Positions 1-5,737 of a stretch of DNA of 5,737 nt are shown here, piece after piece. The first letter of the stretch is position 1. The number at the start of each line of letters is the position of its first letter. The translations under genes were made by a program, and so were the position numbers. The DNA comes from Hyphomicrobiaceae bacterium (GTDB lineage Bacteria; Pseudomonadota; Alphaproteobacteria; Rhizobiales; Hyphomicrobiaceae). The stretch spans positions 1-5,737 of the forward strand of contig JAJFHI010000074.1 in the NCBI GenBank assembly GCA_021775715.1. Reading direction: 5' to 3'. The notes beneath the pieces are model-generated. The model worked only from the letters and a program-made list of their open reading frames with translations. It did not search any database and was not told the DNA's origin.

Positions 1-1
1 C

Positions 2-127
2 ACCAATGCAAATAACCCAACACAACTTGGCGCCACAGCCTACAAAAAGACCAGCAATAACAGCCTAAATTGGATTGTGATCAAAGCATACGACATTGTG
101 CAGCCTCGGAGACCAAACCCCACATGA
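2..127 (+). CDS. possible 3' end of an upstream gene (partial)
   Basis: A reading frame is open from the left edge for 41 codons and stops with TGA at 125-127. That stop overlaps the ATG of the RidA gene (124-126) in the classic ATGA arrangement of translationally coupled genes. The visible tail is rich in Asn and Thr and contains a hydrophobic stretch reading NWIVIKAYDIVQ, which would suit a beta strand near a protein C-terminus. I do not recognise the family. The call rests only on the open frame and the ATGA overlap; 41 open codons can occur by chance. Another frame ending in TAA at 66-68 (tail LAPQPTKRPAITA) is a competing possibility. If the frame is real, the RidA gene is not the first gene of its operon and the promoter lies to the left of the window. 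Confidence 0.35.
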   Translation, partial: TNANNPTQLGATAYKKTSNNSLNWIVIKAYDIVQPRRPNPT

Positions 128-594
128 GCGACAGCATCGAACAACGACTTACCGCCCTGGATCTTATCCTACCGGAGGCGCCGAACCCCGTCGCAAACTA
201 TGTGCCCTGGTACAAAACCGGCGACCTGTTGTTCATTTCGGGCCAGATATCAAAAGCTGTCGACGGTCGGCTCATTACGGGTACGCTTGGGCGTGATCTC
301 GACGTAGCTGAGGGCCAGGAAGCCGCCCGTGCTTCAGCACTCAGCATCCTTGCTCAGGCCAAATCCGCACTTGGCACGCTTGAGAATATTCGCCAGATCG
401 TCAAGCTCACCGGCTTCGTCGCAGCAACGCCCTGGTTCACCGAACACCCGCAGGTCATCAACGGTGCGTCCGACCTGTTTGTCGATGTGTTGGGAGACCG
501 GGGACGCCACACCCGCGCCGCCGTCGGCGTCGCAAGCCTGCCGCTTGGTGTTGCTGTCGAAATCGATGCGATCATCAAGTTCAAAACAGACTGA
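124..594 (+). CDS. RidA (YjgF/YER057c/UK114) family protein
   Basis: This 156-residue protein belongs to the longer RidA subgroup (about 150 residues, YjgF-like group 1). Family features in order are the N-terminal LPEAPNPVANYVPWYKTGDLLFISGQ block (residues 17-41), the helix rich in Ala around 64-84, VINGASDLFVDVLGDRGRHTR (111-131) and VASLPLGVAVEIDAI (136-150). Arg131 and Glu147 match the arginine and glutamate that bind substrate carboxylates in RidA. RidA proteins are cytosolic trimers that hydrolyse reactive enamine/imine intermediates released by PLP enzymes; whether this divergent subgroup does the same is not established. A TTG at 70 in frame would add 18 residues unlike the family. 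I prefer ATG 124 because residue 1 then fits the family, a GGAGA lies at 108-112 (11 bases upstream, somewhat far), and the start overlaps a preceding stop. The next gene starts 8 bases after the stop. Confidence 0.9.
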   Translation: MSDSIEQRLTALDLILPEAPNPVANYVPWYKTGDLLFISGQISKAVDGRLITGTLGRDLDVAEGQEAARASALSILAQAKSALGTLENIRQIVKLTGFVAATPWFTEHPQVINGASDLFVDVLGDRGRHTRAAVGVASLPLGVAVEIDAIIKFKTD

Positions 595-602
595 GCCAAT
601 CT

Positions 603-1367
603 ATGTTGAACCGCGACGTCTTTCTACGCCCCATCGCGCATCGCGGTCTGCATAACACTGCCGGCGGGAGATTTATTGAAAATACCGAACCTGCCTTCGA
701 AGCCGCCATCTCTAAAGGATACGGCATCGAATTGGATGTGCGGCCTGGTCGCGATGGCTGGCCCTTAGTTTTTCACGATGCGACAACCGGCCGGTTGATG
801 GACCAGGACCGCAACGTTGCAACACTAGGCGTTGACGACATTGCCCACCTCACATTCCTCGACAACAAAACGCGCATCTTGCCGTTCGAAGATTGCCTTG
901 GCCTGATCGATGGACGCACACCCTTGATGGTGGAAATCAAAAGCGAATGGGACCCGCCTAATTCTCCGTTCATTCAACAGCTCTGTACGCTCACCAAAAA
1001 CTACCGCGGTCCGATCGCACTCAAGTCATTCGATCCCGTTGTCATGATGGCCGTGAAAGATCTGGCACCGCAGATCCCGCGCGGGATCATCTCGTGCGAC
1101 TTCTCCAGAAACGATGACTGGCGACAAAAGCTCGGCGCTGAGAGGTGCTATAGTCTAGCCAACCTGCTTGAGTCCGGCCCCGTCGCCCCAAGCTTTTACA
1201 GCTACGATGTCAAAGGCCTGCCAACCGCCGTCACCCGCTTTGCCCGCGAGGTCCAGGGTGTACCTATTTTCACATGGACCGTGCGCACGCCTGCGGATTG
1301 GAAAACCGCCCGCCAATGGGCCGACGCGCCAATTTTCGAAGACGCTGTGCCTGAGGTTGCATCGTGA
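603..1367 (+). CDS. glycerophosphodiester phosphodiesterase family protein (UgpQ-like)
   Basis: The protein has 254 residues, the usual length for small cytosolic bacterial GDPD enzymes, which fold as a TIM barrel and cleave glycerophosphodiesters to glycerol-3-phosphate and an alcohol. The diagnostic residues are present: His13-Arg14-Gly in IAHRG, Glu26-Asn27-Thr28 in the ENT motif, metal ligands Glu43 and Asp45 in IELDV, catalytic His58 in FHD, and Glu111 and Lys113 in MVEIKSE. The C-terminal FTWTVR (223-228) with Trp225 and the closing IFEDA match the family's last strands. No signal peptide or membrane segment is visible, so a cytoplasmic location is inferred. There is no clear Shine-Dalgarno sequence before ATG 603; the RidA stop only 8 bases upstream suggests translational coupling. 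The catalytic set is complete, so activity is likely, but the true substrate (phospholipid head-group diesters or another diester) cannot be read from sequence. Confidence 0.92.
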   Translation: MLNRDVFLRPIAHRGLHNTAGGRFIENTEPAFEAAISKGYGIELDVRPGRDGWPLVFHDATTGRLMDQDRNVATLGVDDIAHLTFLDNKTRILPFEDCLGLIDGRTPLMVEIKSEWDPPNSPFIQQLCTLTKNYRGPIALKSFDPVVMMAVKDLAPQIPRGIISCDFSRNDDWRQKLGAERCYSLANLLESGPVAPSFYSYDVKGLPTAVTRFAREVQGVPIFTWTVRTPADWKTARQWADAPIFEDAVPEVAS

Positions 1368-1448
1368 GAAAAAATGCCACCTGATCCGCAATGCCGTTTT
1401 GACGTAAACTTAGAATGTTGCCGCACACGGCGATTTGCAGACTGCTCC

Positions 1449-1452
1449 AGGA
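1449..1452 (+). promoter_or_regulatory. ribosome binding site deciding the acyltransferase start
   Basis: AGGA (within CCAGGA) lies six bases before ATG 1459. The longer reading would begin at TTG 1435, which has no comparable purine-rich sequence ahead of it, so this site argues for 1459 as the true start. Confidence 0.6.
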
Positions 1453-1458
1453 TTTAGC

Positions 1459-2631
1459 ATGGGTGACAAAGAAGGTGCCGTTGTTAGGGTTGTGTCGAAG
1501 ATTTCGGCGCTTGACGCAGACGCGTGGGACGCGTGCGCCAATCCGGACCCGGCTCTCTACAATCCATTTGTCAGCTATACGTTCCTCGAAGTTCTCGAAC
1601 GGTCGGGCTGCGTCAGCGCCGATACCGGTTGGCAACCTCAGCACCTCGCGTTGATGGACGACGGCAGCGAACTCGTTGGCTGCATGCCGTGTTACTTGAA
1701 AAACCACAGCCAGGGCGAGTACATCTTTGACTTCGCTTGGGCGGATGCCTTTGAACGCGCTGGTGGAAACTATTATCCAAAGCTCCAATGCGCCGTCCCG
1801 TTCACACCTGTGCCGGGACCACGCTTTCTGGTACCCCCCGGCCCCGACTGTGCGGATCGCGAAAAGCTTTTGGCAGCGGCTGCAATCGAAGTTGCAAAGC
1901 GACTTGATGTGTCTTCTTTCCACGCGACGTTCATCGACGGTGATGCCTGGCAGCGGCTAGGCGAGTTTGGTTTTTTGCGCCGCATCGACCAGCAGTTTCA
2001 CTGGCCAAACGATAACTATACAAGTTTTAACGACTTTCTCGACACGCTCACTTCACGCAAACGCAAAGCCATACGCAAGGAGCGCGCAACCGCAATCGAA
2101 AGCGGAATTGAGATTGAGCGCAAAACCGGCGCGGACATCACGGAAAACGACTGGGATGTGTTCTATAGGTTTTACGTCGATACCGGCCTGCGCAAATGGG
2201 GCAGCCCATATCTCAATCGCCAGTTCTTTTCGTTGCTCGGTGAAGAGATGGCCGATAGATGCCTTTTGATTATCGCCAAACGCGACGGCAACCCGATTGC
2301 AGGCGCACTAAATATGATTGGCGGCGACTGTCTTTATGGCCGCTATTGGGGCATGGCTGAATACTATCCCTGTTTGCATTTCGAACTCTGCTATTATCAG
2401 GCTATCGACCACGCGATTGCCCACGGCATTCCCCGCGTTGAGGCGGGCGCCCAGGGCGAACACAAACTCGCGCGCGGGTATATGCCAACAACCACATACT
2501 CCCTGCATTGGTTCGCCGACCCAAACCTGAGACACGCCGTCGATGACCATCTGAAACAAGAGCGCCCGCATGTAGAGCGTGCTCAAGGCATTCTGGCCGA
2601 CTACGCACCATACAAAAAGAACACCTGCTGA
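1459..2631 (+). CDS. FemAB-like / GNAT-fold N-acyltransferase (COG3146, formerly DUF482)
   Basis: This 390-residue protein matches the FemAB_like family (Pfam PF04339, COG3146 predicted N-acyltransferase) over its whole length. Typical blocks are NPFVSYTFLEVLERSG (35-50), GEYIFDFAWADAFERAGGNYYPKLQ (86-110), PFTPVPGPRFL (114-124), the basic segment SRKRKAIRKER (199-209), YLNRQFF (251-257), GRYWG (294-298), HFELCYYQ (307-314) and EAGAQGEHKLARGYMP (328-343). The fold is a doubled GNAT domain, as in Fem ligases, which add amino acids from aminoacyl-tRNA to peptidoglycan. For this branch the donor and acceptor are unproven, and a peptidoglycan role is only an analogy. No signal peptide is visible, so it is probably cytosolic. 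The 91-base gap before it holds no recognised gene or convincing promoter. A TTG at 1435 would add 8 residues; ATG 1459 is preferred for its ribosome binding site. The C-terminus ends at Cys390 with no sign of truncation. Confidence 0.9.
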   Translation: MGDKEGAVVRVVSKISALDADAWDACANPDPALYNPFVSYTFLEVLERSGCVSADTGWQPQHLALMDDGSELVGCMPCYLKNHSQGEYIFDFAWADAFERAGGNYYPKLQCAVPFTPVPGPRFLVPPGPDCADREKLLAAAAIEVAKRLDVSSFHATFIDGDAWQRLGEFGFLRRIDQQFHWPNDNYTSFNDFLDTLTSRKRKAIRKERATAIESGIEIERKTGADITENDWDVFYRFYVDTGLRKWGSPYLNRQFFSLLGEEMADRCLLIIAKRDGNPIAGALNMIGGDCLYGRYWGMAEYYPCLHFELCYYQAIDHAIAHGIPRVEAGAQGEHKLARGYMPTTTYSLHWFADPNLRHAVDDHLKQERPHVERAQGILADYAPYKKNTC

Positions 2632-2698
2632 CCCTCTGTCACCAGGATGAACTTGACCGTGTCACTGAACCGGTGGAAGAACAAACAAACCAATGACC

Positions 2699-2703
2699 GG
2701 GAG
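2699..2703 (+). promoter_or_regulatory. ribosome binding site deciding the HIT gene start
   Basis: GGGAG lies seven bases before ATG 2711. It falls inside the six extra codons that the alternative ATG at 2693 would add, and the sequence ahead of 2693 (AACAAACAAACC) has no Shine-Dalgarno character. The site therefore supports 2711 as the start. Confidence 0.7.
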
Positions 2704-2710
2704 TGGACGC

Positions 2711-3136
2711 ATGACGGCCTACGACAACAACAACATCTTTGCAAAAATCCTGCGTGGAGAAATTCCCTCCGAACGCGTTTATGAAGATGATACCTGTGTC
2801 GCCTTCATGGATGTGATGCCGCAGGCTCAAGGGCACACACTCGTCGTCCCCAAAGCGCCCTCGCGTAATTTGCTCGACGCCGACCCGACAACGCTCGCAG
2901 CCCTAATGCCGACCGTGCAGAAAATCGCACAAGCGGTGAAAGTGGCATTTGATGCCGATGGCATCGTCGTCAAGCAGTACAACGAACCGGCCGCCGGGCA
3001 GACCGTTTATCACCTGCACATTCATGTCATCCCCGCACACGACGGTGTCCCTCTGAAAGCACATACCGGCGAGATGGAAAAACCAGAGGTCCTTAAGGCC
3101 AACGCTGAAAAACTTCGCGCGGCATTAAAGAGCTGA
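2711..3136 (+). CDS. HIT family (histidine triad) nucleotide-binding protein
   Basis: The 141-residue protein is a full-length HIT-domain protein of the HINT-like branch. The N-terminal NNIFAKILRGEIPSERVYEDD (7-27) and AFMDVMPQAQGHTLVVPK (31-48) blocks form the nucleotide pocket, with His42 in GHTLVVPK. Asn91 and Gln97 lie where the family contacts phosphate, and the triad HLHIHVIP (101-108) supplies His101, His103 and the nucleophilic His105. HINT-type enzymes hydrolyse AMP-linked phosphoramidates and related adenylates in the cytosol as homodimers; the exact substrate here is unknown. The position after GEIP that is often Cys in related proteins is Ser20, so a zinc-binding variant is unlikely. 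The gene sits 79 bases after the acyltransferase and one base ahead of the oxidoreductase. An ATG at 2693 would add six residues (MTGSGR) not typical of the family; ATG 2711 has a good ribosome binding site. Confidence 0.95.
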   Translation: MTAYDNNNIFAKILRGEIPSERVYEDDTCVAFMDVMPQAQGHTLVVPKAPSRNLLDADPTTLAALMPTVQKIAQAVKVAFDADGIVVKQYNEPAAGQTVYHLHIHVIPAHDGVPLKAHTGEMEKPEVLKANAEKLRAALKS

Positions 3137-3137
3137 G

Positions 3138-3797
3138 ATGACCAACGTTCTCATCATCGGTGCAACAAACGGCATTGGTCTTGAGACCGTGCGTTTATCA
3201 CTTAAAGCCGGTCATCACGTAACGGCGTTTGCACGATCGGCTGACATGCTTGCGGTCGAAGTGGACGGGTTTGACCCTGACAATCTCATGCGGATCGCAG
3301 GAGATGCACGCGACAAAGAAGCTGTTACAGAGGCCGTTTCCGGCATCGACGTCGTCGTCCACACGCTTGGTCTGCCGTTGACGCCTGAAACCGTTCTCAA
3401 ACCAACCCGGCTTTTTTCCGAAACGACTCGTGTGATGCTGGATACCATGACGGCTCAAGCCAATCCCGCGCGCCTTATCGCTGTCACGGGCATCGGCGCT
3501 GGCAATGCCCGCGATCATCTTGGACCCGTTTATGGCTTGGCCTTCAACCTCGCGCTGAAACGCATCTACGACGACAAGGATGTGCAGGAGCAGATGATCC
3601 GCGCCTCGTCTATTGATTGGACCATTGCACGCCCCGGCATTCTGACTGACGGCCCGGCAACCGGTGACTATCAAGTGCTGACCAACCCGGAAACATGGAA
3701 AGCCGGCCCCATCTCTCGCAAAGACGTGGCCGACTTTATAGTTCGCGAAATCGCCGCGCCGAAGTATGTCAGGCAAACGCCGGTACTTATCGACTAA
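3138..3797 (+). CDS. atypical SDR / NAD(P)H-binding oxidoreductase family protein
   Basis: The 219-residue protein has a Rossmann fold of the atypical SDR type (PF13460, NAD(P)H-binding; resembles the SDR_a5/biliverdin-reductase-B-like group). The nucleotide loop is GATNGIG (8-14). Arg33 in FARS after the second strand suggests NADP(H) preference, and Asp56 in GDARD lies near the adenine. Later blocks are VVVHTLG (72-78), LIAVTGIGAG (113-122), IDWTIARPGILTDGPATG (159-176) and ISRKDVADFI (192-201), all usual for this group. The classical YxxxK catalytic pair is absent, which is normal for atypical SDRs and means the reaction cannot be assigned; a reductase or a regulatory NAD(P)-sensing role is possible. 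Start ATG 3138 follows the HIT stop by one base, so translation is probably coupled. Its TAA stop (3795-3797) overlaps the stop of the opposing vWA gene. Confidence 0.85.
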   Translation: MTNVLIIGATNGIGLETVRLSLKAGHHVTAFARSADMLAVEVDGFDPDNLMRIAGDARDKEAVTEAVSGIDVVVHTLGLPLTPETVLKPTRLFSETTRVMLDTMTAQANPARLIAVTGIGAGNARDHLGPVYGLAFNLALKRIYDDKDVQEQMIRASSIDWTIARPGILTDGPATGDYQVLTNPETWKAGPISRKDVADFIVREIAAPKYVRQTPVLID

Positions 3798-5737
3798 CGC
3801 TTGGCGGATTTTGCCAGACGCACAAGGTTCAGAAACTCTGCACGGTAACCGAAGGTGTCCGTGCCACGCGCGCTTTGTGCGAGAGTTAGAACATCATCGT
3901 AGCTATAATCGCCCATGTGCTGCGAATCGCGCAGCAACTGGCCAAACGCTGAAACGGCCGTTGAGAACCGAACATCCTGGCTCGCAGCATCAATACTTCC
4001 GCGTTCCATGGCGCCTGTGATTGGCACGGTTAGCAGCTTCGAGGTCTGTTCCTTTGGCAGCTTATAGCGCAGCTTCAAGAAGCCAAGCTCATTTGAACCT
4101 GCTGCTGCATCCGTCGTTGCATCCGGGACTGATGCCACTTGCGGCGTCTGCTTTTGATAACGCAGGTCATCGACCAACTTGGGCGCCCCAATCGGCGTCA
4201 CCTCGTAGATGGCTGTCACCGTATGGCCCGAGCCAATGTCACCAGCATCAACCTTATCGTTGTTGAAATCTTCCTGCCTCAGAGCCCGCGTCTCGTAGCC
4301 AACCAAACGATACTCACGCACCTGGGTTGGATTAAACTCGATTTGGATTTTGACATCCTTGGCGATCGTGAACAGCGTCGAGGACGCTTCATCAACAAGC
4401 ACCTTACGCGCTTCATTCAGCGTATCGATGTAGGCTGCCGTGCCATTGCCATTCTGCGCAAGCGTCTGCATCAGGGCATCGTTGTAGTTGCCGCGACCGA
4501 AACCCAACACCGACAAGAAAATTCCCGCCTTGCGCTTTTGCTCGATCAACGACTTCAACTCACTCCGGTCAGTGACGCCGACATTAAAGTCTCCGTCGGT
4601 TGCCAGAATGATACGGTTCACGCCGGACTTATCGAAGTTGGCTTGCGCCAATTGATAGGCATCCTGGATACCCTGAGCGCCGGCCGTCGAACCACCCGCC
4701 CCCAAATCGGCAATAGCACTCAGGATCTTCGCCTTCTCAGACACCTTTGTCGGTTTCAACGCCACTCCCGACCCTGAAGCATACGTCACCAATGCCACCG
4801 TGTCGTCGGGCTGCATTTCGTTCAAGAGCAGCAGGAACGCGCTCTTGAGCAATGGAAGCTTGTCCGGTGATGACATTGATCCCGAAACATCAATCAGGAA
4901 CACGAGATTGGCACGCGGACGCTCCGCCGCTTTCACGTCATGACCTTTGATGGCGATGTGCACGAGTTTGTTCGATGCATTCCAAGGCGACGGCGTCACC
5001 GTAACAGACGGCTTAAACGGAACGCTGGCGTCATCAGGTGCTGCGTAGTCGTAGGGGAAGTAGTTGATCATCTCCTCAACACGCACAGCAGCCTTTGGCG
5101 GCAAACGCCCCTGCATCAACCACCGGCGCACAACAGCATAAGACGCGGTGTCGACATCAATCGAGAACGTCGAAACGGGATTAGTTGCGACCTGCTTGAC
5201 AGGATTGGCAACCTTGCCTTCAAACTGATCGCGGTCTTGCTCAACATGTTGGCGTCTACTCTCGTGCGGGTGTGTCCCCTGTCTATGGTTTGCTGAGACA
5301 ACAGACACAGAACGTTTCTTTGCCGGTGCGCTGGCACTCACCCGCCCCGCTGTCGCAAAACCATCTCCGGCTGCAACACCAGACGCACGTTGAGGACCAC
5401 CCGCGACACTCAGTGCTCCCGCAGCGGTCCGCTGCGGGCGTGCGCGATCAACCGGCTTCGGTGACGCTCCTGCCACGGTGTCTGAAGCACCCTGCACAGG
5501 CTGTTGCTCCCGCGTGCGTAAATCGTCCAATATCTGGCCTACATTCCCAACCGCATCACGCTCCTGTAGCGCAGTGTTCGCCGCGACAGCTTCTTCCTGT
5601 TTACGTAATTCAGATTCCAAGGCAGCGACAGGCGCTGGCGCGGGTGGTGCTGTGGTCGGCTTCTTCGCCACCGCAACAGTACGAACCCTTCGCGTCTCGC
5701 CAGGTCCTTTACCGCTCATCATATCCATGATGCCGCC
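3794..5737 (-). CDS. von Willebrand factor type A domain protein, YfbK-like (5' end outside window)
   Basis: At least 644 residues are visible, numbered here from the ATG at 5728-5726. Residues 1-180 are variable, Ala/Pro-rich and charged, probably a disordered linker. Next come the YfbK N-terminal domain beginning VSTFSIDVDTASY (185-197) with RVEEMINYFPYDY (216-228), a vWA domain (about 274-450) with a complete MIDAS metal site (Asp280, Ser282 and Ser284 in DVSGS, Thr348 in GGSTAG, Asp378 in TDGD), and the C-terminal YfbK domain (DUF3520, about 460-642). vWA domains bind partners through a Mg ion; the role of YfbK-like proteins is not established. The frame stays open past 5728 to the right edge (Gly-Gly-Ile precede Met1), no ribosome binding site precedes 5728, and no membrane anchor or signal is seen. 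The true start, probably with a membrane segment, therefore lies outside. The gene faces the plus-strand run and overlaps its last stop by four bases. Confidence 0.93.
   Translation of the reverse strand, partial: GGIMDMMSGKGPGETRRVRTVAVAKKPTTAPPAPAPVAALESELRKQEEAVAANTALQERDAVGNVGQILDDLRTREQQPVQGASDTVAGASPKPVDRARPQRTAAGALSVAGGPQRASGVAAGDGFATAGRVSASAPAKKRSVSVVSANHRQGTHPHESRRQHVEQDRDQFEGKVANPVKQVATNPVSTFSIDVDTASYAVVRRWLMQGRLPPKAAVRVEEMINYFPYDYAAPDDASVPFKPSVTVTPSPWNASNKLVHIAIKGHDVKAAERPRANLVFLIDVSGSMSSPDKLPLLKSAFLLLLNEMQPDDTVALVTYASGSGVALKPTKVSEKAKILSAIADLGAGGSTAGAQGIQDAYQLAQANFDKSGVNRIILATDGDFNVGVTDRSELKSLIEQKRKAGIFLSVLGFGRGNYNDALMQTLAQNGNGTAAYIDTLNEARKVLVDEASSTLFTIAKDVKIQIEFNPTQVREYRLVGYETRALRQEDFNNDKVDAGDIGSGHTVTAIYEVTPIGAPKLVDDLRYQKQTPQVASVPDATTDAAAGSNELGFLKLRYKLPKEQTSKLLTVPITGAMERGSIDAASQDVRFSTAVSAFGQLLRDSQHMGDYSYDDVLTLAQSARGTDTFGYRAEFLNLVRLAKSAKR
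5418..5438. repeat. perfect inverted repeat (10-base arms, 1-base centre)
   Basis: CCCGCAGCGG at 5418-5427 is matched exactly by its reverse complement CCGCTGCGGG at 5429-5438 around a single T. It lies inside the vWA gene, over about residues 97-104 (RPQRTAAG) of the variable linker. On DNA it is a near-perfect palindrome; in RNA it could only fold with a few central bases unpaired. There is no T tract, so it does not look like a terminator. Chance in GC-rich coding sequence is possible. Confidence 0.6.

Noticed and set aside
1073..1088. Perfect 16-base palindrome GATCCCGCGCGGGATC in the GDPD gene.
   Set aside because: It encodes a run (IPRGII) that looks like ordinary GDPD barrel sequence, has no neighbours of the same kind, and is likely a result of codon choice.
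1399..1416. TTGACG (1399-1404) and TAGAAT (1411-1416) resembling sigma-70 promoter boxes.
   Set aside because: The two boxes are only six bases apart, and there is no -10-like sequence at 16-18 bases from TTGACG.
1417..1434. Small hairpin GCCG-CACA-CGGC with weak outer pairs, in the gap before the acyltransferase gene.
   Set aside because: The core stem is only four base pairs, the outer pairs include G-U wobbles, and no T tract follows, so it is not a credible terminator or riboswitch.
1270..1923. Minus-strand open frame of 217 residues across the GDPD-acyltransferase junction.
   Set aside because: It overlaps two well-supported genes on the other strand and shows no domain or motif.
2653..2658. 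TTGACC resembling a -35 box before the HIT gene.
   Set aside because: The sequence 16-18 bases downstream (around GAAGAA) does not resemble a -10 box.
2647..2784. Short ORF of about 45 codons beginning ATGAACTTG in the gap before the HIT gene.
   Set aside because: It runs into the HIT coding region in another frame, has no recognisable features and is probably chance.
3198..3776. Minus-strand open frame of 192 residues opposite the SDR gene.
   Set aside because: It lies wholly over a well-supported Rossmann-fold gene, and its translation resembles no family; it is a shadow of the real gene.
4139..4777. Plus-strand open frame of 212 residues opposite the vWA gene.
   Set aside because: It mirrors the conserved vWA and C-terminal YfbK coding region, and its translation has no recognisable motif.

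Overview
The window reads as ordinary chromosomal DNA from an alphaproteobacterium, most likely of the Hyphomicrobiales (Rhizobiales) or a near relative. This is inferred from moderately GC-rich coding sequence, the COG3146/FemAB-like N-acyltransferase type, and the RidA / glycerophosphodiesterase / FemAB-like / HIT gene order, which I recall (but could not check here) as common in that group. I see no insertion sequence, tRNA, rRNA, CRISPR array, phage gene or direct repeat.

Layout: positions 1-3797 hold a tightly packed plus-strand run. It starts with the possible 3' end of a cut-off gene (2-127), whose stop overlaps the next start as ATGA. Then come a RidA-family protein (124-594), a glycerophosphodiester phosphodiesterase-family protein (603-1367), a FemAB-like/GNAT-fold N-acyltransferase (1459-2631), a HIT-family nucleotide-binding protein (2711-3136) and an atypical short-chain dehydrogenase/NAD(P)H-binding protein (3138-3797). 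Spacings are a 4-base overlap, 8, 91, 79 and 1 bases, so this is probably one operon or two closely linked ones. The 91- and 79-base gaps are the only places for internal promoters, and neither holds a convincing one. Two starts were moved downstream from the longest possible reading because a good Shine-Dalgarno sequence sits in front of the internal ATG (1459 and 2711).

The rest, 3794-5737, is a minus-strand gene for a YfbK-like von Willebrand factor A protein. It has an intact MIDAS metal site and the family's C-terminal domain. Its reading frame is still open at the right edge, so the true N-terminus lies outside the window. It converges on the plus-strand run and the two stop codons overlap by four bases, leaving no room for an intergenic terminator.

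The plus-strand genes look like small housekeeping enzymes: reactive enamine/imine clearance (RidA), phosphodiester cleavage, acyl transfer, nucleotide phosphoramidate or dinucleotide hydrolysis (HIT) and a nicotinamide-dependent oxidoreductase. A shared pathway cannot be read from the sequence. I did not find a clear candidate for a new biological system. The points worth a second look are modest: the stop-codon overlap, a perfect 10-base inverted repeat inside the variable region of the vWA gene, the cut-off upstream frame, and the conserved but functionally unexplained gene cluster.
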